Source: Salinirussus sp.
Lineage (GTDB): Archaea; Halobacteriota; Halobacteria; Halobacteriales; Haloarculaceae
Direction of reading: 5' to 3'
Assembly (NCBI GenBank): GCA_028275005.1
Contig: JAQCNN010000164.1
Span: 1-18,999 of the forward strand
DNA length: 18,999 bases
Shown here: positions 6,873 to 14,028 of the stretch, one piece after another
How positions within the stretch are numbered: position 1 is the stretch's first letter
How the letters are laid out: each line of letters starts with the position of its first letter
Position numbers and translations under genes: made by a program
The notes under the pieces: model-generated
Told to the model about the DNA's origin: nothing
The model's input: only the letters and a program-made list of their open reading frames with translations
Database searches by the model: none

Positions 6873-8525
6873 ATGAGTAGCGACGCGGCCGGAGCCGACA
6901 CCTTCGAACGGGTCTGTGCGGAACTCGTCGACCGGATCCTCGCCGGTGAGGTCGACAGCGACGACCTCGAGACCGCAAAGAAGGACGTCTGTGGGAAGTA
7001 CTCGGCGTCGACGGTGCCACAGAACTCCGACCTGATCGACCACGCGTCCGAGGAGCACCGTGACGCGGTCGCCGAGGTCGTCCAGCGCAAGCCCGTCCGG
7101 ACGGCCTCGGGGGTCTCCCCGGTCGCGGTCATGACCTCACCACACCGGTGCCCTCACGGCAAGTGTCTCTACTGCCCCGGTGGCCCGGACTCGGAGTTTT
7201 CCAGCGCACAGAGCTACACCGGCCACGAGCCCGCGGCCGCCCGCGGGGCCCAGAACGACTACGACCCCTACGGGCAGGTCCGGTTGCGGCTCGAGCAGTT
7301 ACGCCAGATCGGTCACCCCGTCGACAAGGTCGAGTTGATCGTGATGGGCGGGACGATGACCGCCCGGAGCCACGACTACCAGGAGCACTTCCTCAAGCGG
7401 GCGCTGGAGGCGATGAACGACTACGAGCAAAGCGGTGAGCCCCAGCCCGCAGAGGGGGTCAGCTTCGCCCAGGACCCCGCGGACTACGAGTTCCGGTATC
7501 TCGAGGACGTCATCGCCGAAAACGAGACCGCCGACGTCCGTAACGTGGCGACCACCTTCGAGACAAAGCCCGACTGGTGTGACCCCGAACAGGTGAACCG
7601 GATGCTCGACCTCGGGGGGACGAAGGTCGAGGTTGGCGTCCAGACCACCTACGAGCGGATCAACAGGGAGATGCACCGCGGCCACGGGACCCAGGCCTCG
7701 GTCGACGCGAACCGCCGGCTGCGCGACGCCGGGTTCAAAGTCGGCTTTCACATGATGCCCGGCCAGCCCGGGATGTCGGCGGAGATGTGCCTGGAGGACT
7801 TCCGGCGGCTCTTCGAGCGCCCGGAGTGGCGCCCGGACTACCTGAAGATCTATCCGACGCTGGTCGTCGAGGGGACGGCAACCTACGACTCGTGGCACCG
7901 GGGGGAGTTCGAGCCGCTGGGCAACGAGGAGGCGGCGGAGCTGGTCGCGGAGATCAAGTCGATGATCCCCGAGTACACGCGTCTCCAGCGGGTCCAGCGT
8001 GATATCCCCGCGGACTTCATCGAGGGGGGTGTCTGGAAGTCGAATCTCCGACAGCTCGCCCGACAGCGGATGGACGAGCACGGCTGGACGTGTGACTGTA
8101 TCCGGTGTCGGGAGGTCGGTCACAGCGACGAGGACCCCGAACACGTGACCCTCGACACCACCGAGTACGAGGTCGCCGGTGGGCGCGAACACTTCATTAG
8201 CGTCGAGGACCGGGACCGAGGGGTCCTCGTTGGGTTCTGCCGGCTCCGGTTCCCCGGAGACCCAGCCAGGCGCGAACTCCAGGGGGCAGCACTCGTCCGC
8301 GAACTCCACGTCTACGGGAGCGAGGTGGGCGTCGGTGAGGCCGGCGACGACGCGACCCACCAGCACCAGGGGTACGGCCGGCAGCTCCTCAGGGAGGCCG
8401 AGCGTCTCGCCGCGGACGCCGGCTACGGGAAACTGGCCGTGCTCAGCGGGATCGGCGTCCGGGAGTACTACCGCGAGAAGCTCGGCTACCACCAGGACGG
8501 CCCCTACGTCTCGAAGCGGCTCTAG
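6873..8525 (+). CDS. elp3: Elp3 tRNA U34 modification enzyme (radical SAM/GNAT)
   Basis: Archaeal Elp3, a cytosolic enzyme that uses S-adenosylmethionine and acetyl-CoA to place a carboxymethyl group on C5 of wobble uridine 34 in tRNA. At 550 residues it has the family length. A basic/helical N-terminal tRNA-binding region precedes the radical SAM barrel, whose 4Fe-4S cysteines are in CPHGKCLYCPGG (C93, C98, C101). Further family blocks include VMGGTMTAR, TTFETKPDWC, VEVGVQTTYE, FHMMPGQPG and KIYPTLVVEGT. The zinc-binding cysteines are suggested by CDCIRC before the C-terminal GNAT domain (about 410-550), which has the acetyl-CoA loop HQGYGRQLL. The gene starts 56 nt after the DHH/S1 gene and ends in a 4-bp convergent overlap with the cupin gene. 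Older annotations call this family a histone acetyltransferase; the tRNA role is established knowledge for archaeal homologues. Confidence 0.95.
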   Translation: MSSDAAGADTFERVCAELVDRILAGEVDSDDLETAKKDVCGKYSASTVPQNSDLIDHASEEHRDAVAEVVQRKPVRTASGVSPVAVMTSPHRCPHGKCLYCPGGPDSEFSSAQSYTGHEPAAARGAQNDYDPYGQVRLRLEQLRQIGHPVDKVELIVMGGTMTARSHDYQEHFLKRALEAMNDYEQSGEPQPAEGVSFAQDPADYEFRYLEDVIAENETADVRNVATTFETKPDWCDPEQVNRMLDLGGTKVEVGVQTTYERINREMHRGHGTQASVDANRRLRDAGFKVGFHMMPGQPGMSAEMCLEDFRRLFERPEWRPDYLKIYPTLVVEGTATYDSWHRGEFEPLGNEEAAELVAEIKSMIPEYTRLQRVQRDIPADFIEGGVWKSNLRQLARQRMDEHGWTCDCIRCREVGHSDEDPEHVTLDTTEYEVAGGREHFISVEDRDRGVLVGFCRLRFPGDPARRELQGAALVRELHVYGSEVGVGEAGDDATHQHQGYGRQLLREAERLAADAGYGKLAVLSGIGVREYYREKLGYHQDGPYVSKRL

Positions 8526-8911
8526 GTGCCGGCCCCGTTAGCCTCCGGGTCGTAGGGCTTGCCGATGTCGAATTTCGGCGCCCCAACACCCAGGACACGG
8601 ACCGGCCCCTCGGCTCCGTCGGGGTTGTGTGGCCGGATCGGGCTCTTTGGTTCGACGACGAAGGCCTCCTCGGGCCCGACCTCGTACCCGCCTTCGGGGG
8701 TTTCGACGCGGAGCGTTCCCGAGAGCACGTAGAACAGCTCCTCACGCTGGTCGTGGTAGTGGTACTCCTGTGCGAGGGGGTCGCCGGGCTCCAGCGTGTA
8801 CACGGCCGCCGCGAGGGTCGCGAGGTCGACAGCCTCCGTCAGCGACCGGCGGTCACAGGGGTGGTCGGGTGCGGTCGGGAGGGTCGCCGGGTCGAGCGTG
8901 TGATAGCCCAT
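8522..8911 (-). CDS. Single-domain cupin protein
   Basis: Small beta-barrel cupin of 129 residues, probably binding a metal. Cupin motif 1 is present as HYH (51-53) with E57/E58 and the closing Gly65 in YVLSGTLRVETPEGG. Motif 2 is the stretch from G79 to H95/N96 (EEAFVVEPKSPIRPHN). Expected metal ligands are H51, H53, E57 or E58, and H95. The fold is used by dioxygenases, isomerases and sugar- or ligand-binding proteins, so the reaction cannot be named; annotation as a cupin domain protein is the safe limit. The start at 8911 gives a complete domain. Its stop codon lies in the same CTAG tetranucleotide that ends elp3 on the other strand. The upstream mptE gene ends 65 bp before its start on the same strand, so readthrough from the pterin genes is possible. 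Confidence 0.85.
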   Translation of the reverse strand: MGYHTLDPATLPTAPDHPCDRRSLTEAVDLATLAAAVYTLEPGDPLAQEYHYHDQREELFYVLSGTLRVETPEGGYEVGPEEAFVVEPKSPIRPHNPDGAEGPVRVLGVGAPKFDIGKPYDPEANGAGT

Positions 8912-8976
8912 GTGGTCGGTCGGTCCGGGCGGACCAAGAGGCTATGGACGCGGCCACACACCCGACACGGTTGCCC

Positions 8977-9672
8977 TCACACCGGGAGTGTGGCCGTGTC
9001 GATGGCGTCCCGACGGCCGTTGAGGACCCCAAAGCGCTCGTCGCGGCGCCTCTCGAGCCAGTACAGCAGTCGCTCGGCCCAGACCAGTTTGCGGGCCTTC
9101 ATCGGGGCCACCGAGGCGTCCTCGAAGTCCCAGCCGGGGAAGACGAGCCGGTCCGCGCCGAGGTGGTCGGCGAGAAAGGCCGCCCGGTCGCCGTCGGTGA
9201 AGCCACCCACGTTCCGGACCGGGCCAGCCGGCCCAGCCTGGGTCGTCGGGACGAGGGCACCCTCGGCGAGCCGGGGGGCGTACGCCTCGACCGCCGGGAG
9301 GTTGTCACCGTGTGCGTGTGCCACCACGGGTGTGCCGTCCCGTGCGAGGTCGAGTGCCTGCTCCGGGGCCGAGTCAAGATCCGTCACCGCGCAGTCGACG
9401 GCCAGGCCGGCCTCCCGGAGTCGCGGGAGCGCCGCACCCGCGGTCACGACGGTGTCGGCGCCGGCCACGGTCGCAAGCTCGTCGGACAGGCTGGCAGCGC
9501 CACCGGCTACCGCAACAGTGCCGCCGAACTGGCCGACCTGTCCCGGGTCGAGGGTGTCACGACCACCGACGAGCTCGGCGAGACGGTCCCGGGCTCGCTC
9601 GTCGGCCGCCCGGTCGAAGCCAAAGTCCGCGAGGATGGCCCCGTAGACGGGGTTCCAGGTCTCGAAGTTCAT
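8977..9672 (-). CDS. mptE: 6-hydroxymethyl-7,8-dihydropterin pyrophosphokinase (MptE)
   Basis: Archaeal MptE-type enzyme (DUF115/PF01973), which transfers pyrophosphate from ATP to 6-hydroxymethyl-7,8-dihydropterin, giving the substrate for dihydropteroate synthase. It replaces bacterial FolK. The 231 residues contain the family blocks TDLDS (97-101), HAHGDN (119-124), GFTDGDRA (157-164) and a Lys-rich K192/K195 stretch near MKARKL. The N-terminus MNFETWNPVYGAIL is characteristic and fixes the start at 9672. folP lies directly upstream on the same strand with a 127-bp gap, so the two consecutive pathway enzymes are clustered. A GATTATC box about 31-38 bp upstream suggests it also has its own promoter. 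In haloarchaea the product feeds reduced folate synthesis. Confidence 0.92.
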   Translation of the reverse strand: MNFETWNPVYGAILADFGFDRAADERARDRLAELVGGRDTLDPGQVGQFGGTVAVAGGAASLSDELATVAGADTVVTAGAALPRLREAGLAVDCAVTDLDSAPEQALDLARDGTPVVAHAHGDNLPAVEAYAPRLAEGALVPTTQAGPAGPVRNVGGFTDGDRAAFLADHLGADRLVFPGWDFEDASVAPMKARKLVWAERLLYWLERRRDERFGVLNGRRDAIDTATLPV

Positions 9673-9701
9673 CGGTAGCTGTGACTGGTCGGTGTCACGT
9701 T

Positions 9702-9710
9702 CGATAATCC
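9702..9710 (-). promoter_or_regulatory. TATA-like box for mptE
   Basis: Reading the minus strand, GGATTATC (9703-9710) lies about 31-38 bp before the mptE start at 9672, slightly farther than at the other genes, which would imply a leader of several nucleotides. It is the most AT-rich part of the folP-mptE gap apart from the sequence just after the folP stop. Confidence 0.38.
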
Positions 9711-9799
9711 GGGTTGAGCCGAAGTGGCACGAGACACCCCTGCCCGCGTGCCCTTTCGGCCTTCACGCGACGCTTGCGGCGCATTCGGCATAAGCTTTC

Positions 9800-10927
9800 T
9801 TACCGGCACACGTCACGAACACGGTCCAGCGCGGCCACGAGCGCCGGTGGCTCGTCGACGCGCTCCGCGAGGGCTCGGAGGTTCTCGACGGTCCCGGCGA
9901 GGACGATGCGGTCACCGGTTCCGGTGACGACGAGGTCGTGTCCAGCGGCGGCCGTTTGCAGGCGGTCGCGGGCGTCGGCGGGCAGCGCGAGCGAGAACGA
10001 CCGTGCGACCGCCGCCCCGGGGGCCGCGTCGCCGTCGACAGTCTCGAACTGGCGCTCGGCCTCACCGACCGCCGTCACATCCAACTCCTGGACACCCATC
10101 TCGGGGTCCCGAGCCCGCTCACGGCTAAAGGTGTCACCGACCAGGGCGGCGTCGACGGTCTCCTCGACGTCGTGGGTCCGGACGACGTTGGCACCCCGTT
10201 CGACGGCCATCGCGGTCGCGGCCAGCGAGACCGGCAGCGCATCCTCTGTCGAGCGACCGGCCAGTTCCCGGAGGAAGTTCTTCCGGTTGATCGAGACCAG
10301 GACCGGCTGGCCGACCGCGCGAAACTCCCGGAGCCGGCGGAAGGTCTCGCGGTCCTCGGCGGTGGTCTTGTCCTCGCTCCAGCCGCCAAAGGCCGGGTCG
10401 ACGATGGTCTTGTCCGTCAGGCCGTTCCGGAAGAGTGCCTCGTAGATTTCGTCGACGTCCTCGATAGCACCGGGTCGCTCGAGGTCGGGCGGGCTGGCCA
10501 TCTTCCCGACAGCCACGTCGTACTCCGCACAGACCTCGGGCATCTCCGGGTCCGCGAAGCCACAGATGTCGTTGACCATGTCGAACCCCCGGTCCAGGGC
10601 CGCCTCGGCGACCTCGTGATAGCGGGTCTCGATGGAGAACACCGCCTCGCCCGAGACGGACTCGACGGTCTGGACGGCCGTCTCCAGCCGGTCGAGTTCC
10701 TGCTCGGCCGAGAGCACGTCGAACTTCTTGTTGGCCGACTCCAGGCCGACGTCCACGATGTCGGCGCCCTCGTCGATGAGTTCCTCGTCGACGTAGGCGG
10801 CGGCCTCCCCGGGGTCGTCGTAGACCGAGGGGTCGTAGGGCGATTCCTTGCTGACGTTGAGCACGCCCATGACCCGCGGAGGGTGGTCGTCGCCGATCTC
10901 CAGCCCGGCGGCGTCGACAGTTCGCAT
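9800..10927 (-). CDS. folP: Dihydropteroate synthase (FolP), haloarchaeal type
   Basis: TIM-barrel enzyme joining 6-hydroxymethyl-dihydropterin pyrophosphate to p-aminobenzoate to make dihydropteroate. The 375 residues show the pterin-binding family blocks: VMGVLNVS (19-26), ADIVDVGLES (55-64), FSIET (97-101), MVNDI (117-121), VDPAFG (176-181), SINRKNF (212-218) and RTHD (250-253). These match the positions of Asn22, Asn115, Asp185, Lys221, Arg255 and His257 in the Escherichia coli enzyme. Differences: the Asp96-like position is Glu100, and the first two substrate loops (KESPYDPSVY, SANKKF) are unlike bacterial ones. About 100 residues (275-375) extend beyond the barrel. The ATG at 10927 is preferred to a TTG two codons upstream because a CTTAAC box sits 24-29 bp before it. 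No FolC domain is fused at the N-terminus. mptE follows on the same strand. Confidence 0.9.
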   Translation of the reverse strand: MRTVDAAGLEIGDDHPPRVMGVLNVSKESPYDPSVYDDPGEAAAYVDEELIDEGADIVDVGLESANKKFDVLSAEQELDRLETAVQTVESVSGEAVFSIETRYHEVAEAALDRGFDMVNDICGFADPEMPEVCAEYDVAVGKMASPPDLERPGAIEDVDEIYEALFRNGLTDKTIVDPAFGGWSEDKTTAEDRETFRRLREFRAVGQPVLVSINRKNFLRELAGRSTEDALPVSLAATAMAVERGANVVRTHDVEETVDAALVGDTFSRERARDPEMGVQELDVTAVGEAERQFETVDGDAAPGAAVARSFSLALPADARDRLQTAAAGHDLVVTGTGDRIVLAGTVENLRALAERVDEPPALVAALDRVRDVCR

Positions 10928-10949
10928 ACCCAATCCTGGACTGCAGGCC

Positions 10950-10957
10950 TGTTAAGC
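10950..10957 (-). promoter_or_regulatory. TATA-like box for folP
   Basis: On the minus strand, GCTTAAC at 10951-10957 lies 24-30 bp before the ATG at 10927 and is the only AT-rich patch in that stretch. The same TTAA core occurs before the thiolase gene at 14580-14585 at matching spacing. Confidence 0.45.
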
Positions 10958-11112
10958 CGGTCGGTTCCGGGCGATACGGGCTGTGTCGGCCCACCGAGCG
11001 GGCGGCCCGGGGCGGGCGCGGCTCGGAGTCGTGTAAGTACCTTTCGTCGGATTTCCGCCCCTGTGACCCCCGTCGCCGTTTGAAGTGGGTACCGGAGGGA
11101 GATTTAGGCGCA

Positions 11113-12192
11113 ATGACCCTGAGACAGAAGACCCTCCCCGCAGTCGCGGTCGCCGCCCTCCTGGTGTTGGCGGGCTGTGCCGGCTTTGCCGGCCCGCTCG
11201 GCGAGGACCAGCAACAGCGGGTGGCCGACCGCCTTGCGGACAGGTTCGAGGACCTGGAGGGCTTCGAGGCGACAGTAACGACAGCGATCGATACCGGTAA
11301 CCGGTCGATAACGTCAACGTCGGAGATTGCCGTCGACTTCCGGACCGGCGAGTACCGCAGTGAGACACTCGAACCCAAGCGGGCCGCCGGCGACATCGGG
11401 GTGTACAACGGGTCGACGATGACCACGTACGACGCCAGCGAGAACGCCTACCGTACCTTCGACCTCGAGACAGACGGCTCCGCGATGGGAGGAAACCTCG
11501 GCGACCAGTTCGAGAATCTCACCGAGGAAGTGGACATCATCTACAACGGCACCGAGCAGGTCAACGGCCAGGAGACGTACAAGGCCACGCTGGTCCCGAC
11601 CAACGAGTCCGAGGAGGCTGTCGACTCGGTGACACTGTGGGTCGAGACCGACCGGATGGTCCCCGTGAAGATGGAGATGGGGCTCTCCGGGGTGAGTGAC
11701 CTGACGACGACCGTCACGTTCTCCGATGTCGAACTGAACCCCGAGTTCGAGGCCGGCACCTTCGAGTTCGAGCCGCCGGCTGATGCGACCTACGAGGAGA
11801 GCGTCACTGGGACGGACACCAAGGAGTACGAGACCCGTGACGAACTCGCGGCGACAGTCGGCCTGAAGGTCCCGCCGTCGGAGCTCCCGGAGGGGTTCAC
11901 CTTCCAGGACGCGACCGTCTTCGAGACCGACGACGGTGAGCCACAGTCGGTGATAGTCGGCTACAGCGACGGCGACCGCGAGGTCACGGTCTCGCTCTCG
12001 GAGGCCCAGGACGGAGTGCAGACCGAGGTGGATGGCGAGGAGGTGACCGTCGACGGCCAGGACGCGACCTACCGGGGGGTGGGTGAGTCGAACGGGAATG
12101 TCGTCTGGTCGTGCAACGGCACGGAGTATATCGTGTTCGGCAGTCTCGAGAAGTCGACGCTGGTCTCGGTGGCCGACGGAGTCGGCTGTTGA
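11113..12192 (+). CDS. LolA-like/DUF4367-type lipoprotein
   Basis: Predicted exported lipoprotein of 359 residues. The signal peptide is MTLRQKTLPAVAVAALLVLAG with a lipobox LAGC, Cys22 being the lipidated residue. No twin-arginine pair is present (LRQK only), so it probably uses Sec. Residues about 35-245 have the beta-rich pattern of LolA-like lipoprotein-carrier folds (IAVDFRTGEYRSETL, MTTYDASENAYRTFD, DSVTLWVETDRMVPVKME, TFSDVELNPEF). Residues about 250-359 look like a second beta domain of the DUF4367 kind (LPEGFTFQDATVFETDDGE to the C-terminus). Two Cys remain in the last 35 residues (SCNGTEY and the terminal GC) and may form a disulfide. The ATG at 11113 is preferred to a TTG at 11080, which would add a charged segment before the signal. 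GGAGGGAG at 11093-11100 may serve as a ribosome-binding site. Function is unknown. Confidence 0.8.
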   Translation: MTLRQKTLPAVAVAALLVLAGCAGFAGPLGEDQQQRVADRLADRFEDLEGFEATVTTAIDTGNRSITSTSEIAVDFRTGEYRSETLEPKRAAGDIGVYNGSTMTTYDASENAYRTFDLETDGSAMGGNLGDQFENLTEEVDIIYNGTEQVNGQETYKATLVPTNESEEAVDSVTLWVETDRMVPVKMEMGLSGVSDLTTTVTFSDVELNPEFEAGTFEFEPPADATYEESVTGTDTKEYETRDELAATVGLKVPPSELPEGFTFQDATVFETDDGEPQSVIVGYSDGDREVTVSLSEAQDGVQTEVDGEEVTVDGQDATYRGVGESNGNVVWSCNGTEYIVFGSLEKSTLVSVADGVGC

Positions 12193-12279
12193 GCCGGTCG
12201 GGTGTGCGGCCGGGCGACTGGCCGAACACTTCGAGCCCACACGGTTCGTTGTGTCCGAGTCACCGACCGGTTCAGACGA

Positions 12280-12287
12280 CTTTTGCC
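12280..12287 (+). promoter_or_regulatory. TATA-like box for the Cys-motif protein/trmJ operon
   Basis: CTTTTGCC lies 23-30 bp before the ATG at 12310, closely matching the box before the gene at 4219. It probably drives both the unknown gene and the overlapping methyltransferase gene. Confidence 0.42.
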
Positions 12288-12309
12288 CGCCAGGCTCCTA
12301 CCGCCGGGT

Positions 12310-12834
12310 ATGGCAAAGGTCTCTATCGGTCTGCGCGGGTGGCGCTTCGACGAGGACGTCGTCTTCGACGAGGACGGCAGCGTCGGTGACGTCGCAGGGA
12401 TGCCCGAGGACACCCGCAACCGGCTCCTCCGGCTTTCGGCGCTCCTGGGTGAACCCTGCAGTGCCTGCTGGCTGGTTCACGGCGAGGACGACGTCGAGCA
12501 GTGTAACATGGGCGACGTCGTCTACGGCGAGCCGCTTGCGGAGGTGTTGCTCTGTACGGAGCACGAGCCGGACTTTGTCTACTGGTTTCAGGAGGAGGGT
12601 GGCTCGGCCTACGCCGGTAGCGGGACCCTCCAGGACGAGTTCTTCGAGTGGTTCGCGGAGGGGAACCGCGCCCCGGAGTCGTTCGGCTCGGTCGACCACG
12701 TCGACGAGGCCCCCGACGACCTCCCCGACCCGATGGCGGCGGACAGGCTCGACGAGGTGGCCGAACAGGCCGCCACACTGAAAGAGGAGGAGGAGGAGGC
12801 CCTGGACCTGGACCTCGACGGGCTGGACGTATGA
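12310..12834 (+). CDS. Unknown haloarchaeal protein with Cys/His motif, upstream of trmJ
   Basis: I do not recognise a named family for this 174-residue cytosolic protein. The first part (MAKVSIGLRGWRFDED) is well-ordered. The middle contains C50-x2-C53, C65 and C82-x2-H85, a plausible zinc-binding set. Tyr/Trp-rich sequence (FVYWFQEEGG) follows, and a C-terminal tail rich in Glu and then Asp/Leu encoded partly by a run of GAG codons. The ATG at 12310 is preferred to upstream in-frame starts because it follows a promoter-like box at the usual spacing and the upstream sequence lacks coding character. Its TGA overlaps the ATG of the TrmJ-type gene by four bases (ATGA), so translation is probably coupled, suggesting a role in RNA modification or binding. 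That role is an inference from context only. Confidence 0.78.
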   Translation: MAKVSIGLRGWRFDEDVVFDEDGSVGDVAGMPEDTRNRLLRLSALLGEPCSACWLVHGEDDVEQCNMGDVVYGEPLAEVLLCTEHEPDFVYWFQEEGGSAYAGSGTLQDEFFEWFAEGNRAPESFGSVDHVDEAPDDLPDPMAADRLDEVAEQAATLKEEEEEALDLDLDGLDV

Positions 12835-13592
12835 GTGAGGAGACCAGCGCGGACCGCCCGGATGAGGCCCCGGAGCCGGCCCTCTCGGTTGCGGTTGTCG
12901 ACGCCGAGACCCCCGGCAATATCGGCACGATCGCCCGCGCGATGAAGAACTTCGGGCTCGCCGACCTCTATCTCGTCGACCCACCCGAACTACACCCGGA
13001 AGGGGAGGCCTACGGCTTCGCGGGCGCCGCCCGTGAGGACGTACTCCCCGGAGCACGCGAGGTCTCACTCGACTACCTCGTCGAGCAGTTCCACACCGTC
13101 GGGTTCACCGCCATCACCAACGAGGACGGGACCAAACACGTCCGGTACCCGTTCGTCACGCCCGCCGAACTGGCAGCGGACCTCCGGACGGTCGAGACGT
13201 CGACCTGTCTGGTCTTTGGCCGCGAGCGGGTCGGCCTCACGAACGACGAACTCGCCAGGATCGACCAGGTGGCCTCGATCCCCGCGAGCGCCGACTACCC
13301 GGTGCTCAATCTCGGCCAGGCCGTAACGGTCGCCCTCTACGAACTCAGGGGGCTGGCGGTCGCGGAGACACAGCTCCCCGAGCGGACCGACCGCGCCGAG
13401 GAGCCGGCCATCGAGGGCCTACACGACCAGTTCGCCGACCTCCTGGTGGCGGTCGACCACCCCGAGGAGAAGCGGGCGAAGGCCGGCCGGCTGTGGCGGC
13501 GGCTGCTCGGGCGGGCGCACCCGACCGGCCGGGAGGTCCGGACGCTCCGGGGGCTGTTCAGAAAGGCGGGTCAGCGGCTCCGCGAGGACTGA
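12831..13592 (+). CDS. trmJ: SPOUT RNA 2'-O-methyltransferase, TrmJ type
   Basis: SPOUT (TrmH/SpoU superfamily) methyltransferase of 253 residues that transfers a methyl group from S-adenosylmethionine to a ribose 2'-OH; archaeal TrmJ acts on tRNA position 32. The three superfamily motifs are visible: motif I AETPGNIGTIARAMKNFG, motif II LVFGRERVGLTNDEL, and motif III LNLGQAVTVALYEL, together forming the trefoil-knot SAM site. The C-terminal basic region (KRAKAGRLWRRLLGRAHPTGREVRTL) resembles the helical tail of TrmJ proteins. The ATG at 12831 overlaps the stop of the preceding gene (ATGA); the longer frame opening at 12648 encodes Arg/Gly-rich shadow sequence inside that gene. TrmJ is preferred over TrmL because of the C-terminal extension; the RNA position is inferred from the family. 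Confidence 0.88.
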   Translation: MSEETSADRPDEAPEPALSVAVVDAETPGNIGTIARAMKNFGLADLYLVDPPELHPEGEAYGFAGAAREDVLPGAREVSLDYLVEQFHTVGFTAITNEDGTKHVRYPFVTPAELAADLRTVETSTCLVFGRERVGLTNDELARIDQVASIPASADYPVLNLGQAVTVALYELRGLAVAETQLPERTDRAEEPAIEGLHDQFADLLVAVDHPEEKRAKAGRLWRRLLGRAHPTGREVRTLRGLFRKAGQRLRED

Positions 13593-13639
13593 GCCGGCGG
13601 CAGTCACCGTCTCCCGGGCACCGGATGGTCCACGCGAAG

Positions 13640-13651
13640 TTTTTTACTTTT
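13640..13651 (+). promoter_or_regulatory. TATA-like box for the MTH865-family gene
   Basis: The T-rich stretch GTTTTTTACTTT (about 13639-13650) lies roughly 20-31 bp before the ATG at 13670 and is one of the strongest AT tracts in the window. It fits a leaderless promoter. A T-rich tract 45 bp after the trmJ stop could also act as a terminator for that gene. Confidence 0.5.
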
Positions 13652-13669
13652 GCTGACGGAGGATACGGT

Positions 13670-13933
13670 ATGGCAGCCGACACCGCAGGAAAGCTCAGGC
13701 AGGAACTCGAGGAGGTCTTTGGCGACGCGGACTACCCGGTTGAGGACCCGATGGAGCTGGTCCCGGCGCTTCCGGACGGGCCGGGCACGACCTTCGAGGC
13801 CGACGACGTGACGGTCGGGGTGATGGACCTCGGGGCGGAGTACGCCGACTATCAGGAGTACCCCTACGAGACGGCCGAGGGCCTGGTCGACGACCTGATG
13901 CACGGATTCCGCGAGGAGGGGCTGTTCGAGTAA
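13670..13933 (+). CDS. MTH865-family protein
   Basis: Small acidic protein of 87 residues matching the archaeal MTH865 family (PF07747), known by structure as a small helical EF-hand-like fold with no assigned function. The family pattern is clear: a helix KLRQELEEVFGDADYPV, then the conserved MELVPALPDGPGTTFEA, and a C-terminal helix TAEGLVDDLMHGFREEGLF. The ATG at 13670 is chosen because it places the first helix at the N-terminus and follows a T-rich promoter-like tract; the longer upstream frame encodes Pro/Arg/Gly-rich shadow sequence inside trmJ. It is transcribed in the same direction as trmJ, 77 nt after it, but probably from its own promoter. Expected to be cytosolic. Confidence 0.85.
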   Translation: MAADTAGKLRQELEEVFGDADYPVEDPMELVPALPDGPGTTFEADDVTVGVMDLGAEYADYQEYPYETAEGLVDDLMHGFREEGLFE

Positions 13934-14028
13934 GCCACACCGGACACCCTCTGTATCGCCTGTCACCGCCTTTCCCTACATCCGGCGTCGCTGGCGGTTC
14001 GGGTGTCCGTGAGCCGCCGGGGCAGGAC

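Noticed and set aside
4954..7020. 688-codon minus-strand open frame opposite the DHH/S1 gene
   Set aside because: Long antisense frames are expected in GC-rich genes with strong third-position G/C. The plus strand has recognisable zinc-finger, S1, OB and DHH domains, the minus strand none.
8627..9678. Two overlapping plus-strand frames of about 340-350 codons
   Set aside because: Both are antisense to the cupin and MptE genes, which have clear family motifs. The plus-strand products are Arg/Pro/Ser-rich.
10134..11426. 430-codon minus-strand frame covering folP, the intergenic gap and the lipoprotein start
   Set aside because: It overlaps FolP in another frame, crosses two promoters, and encodes mainly Arg/Gly-rich low-complexity sequence.
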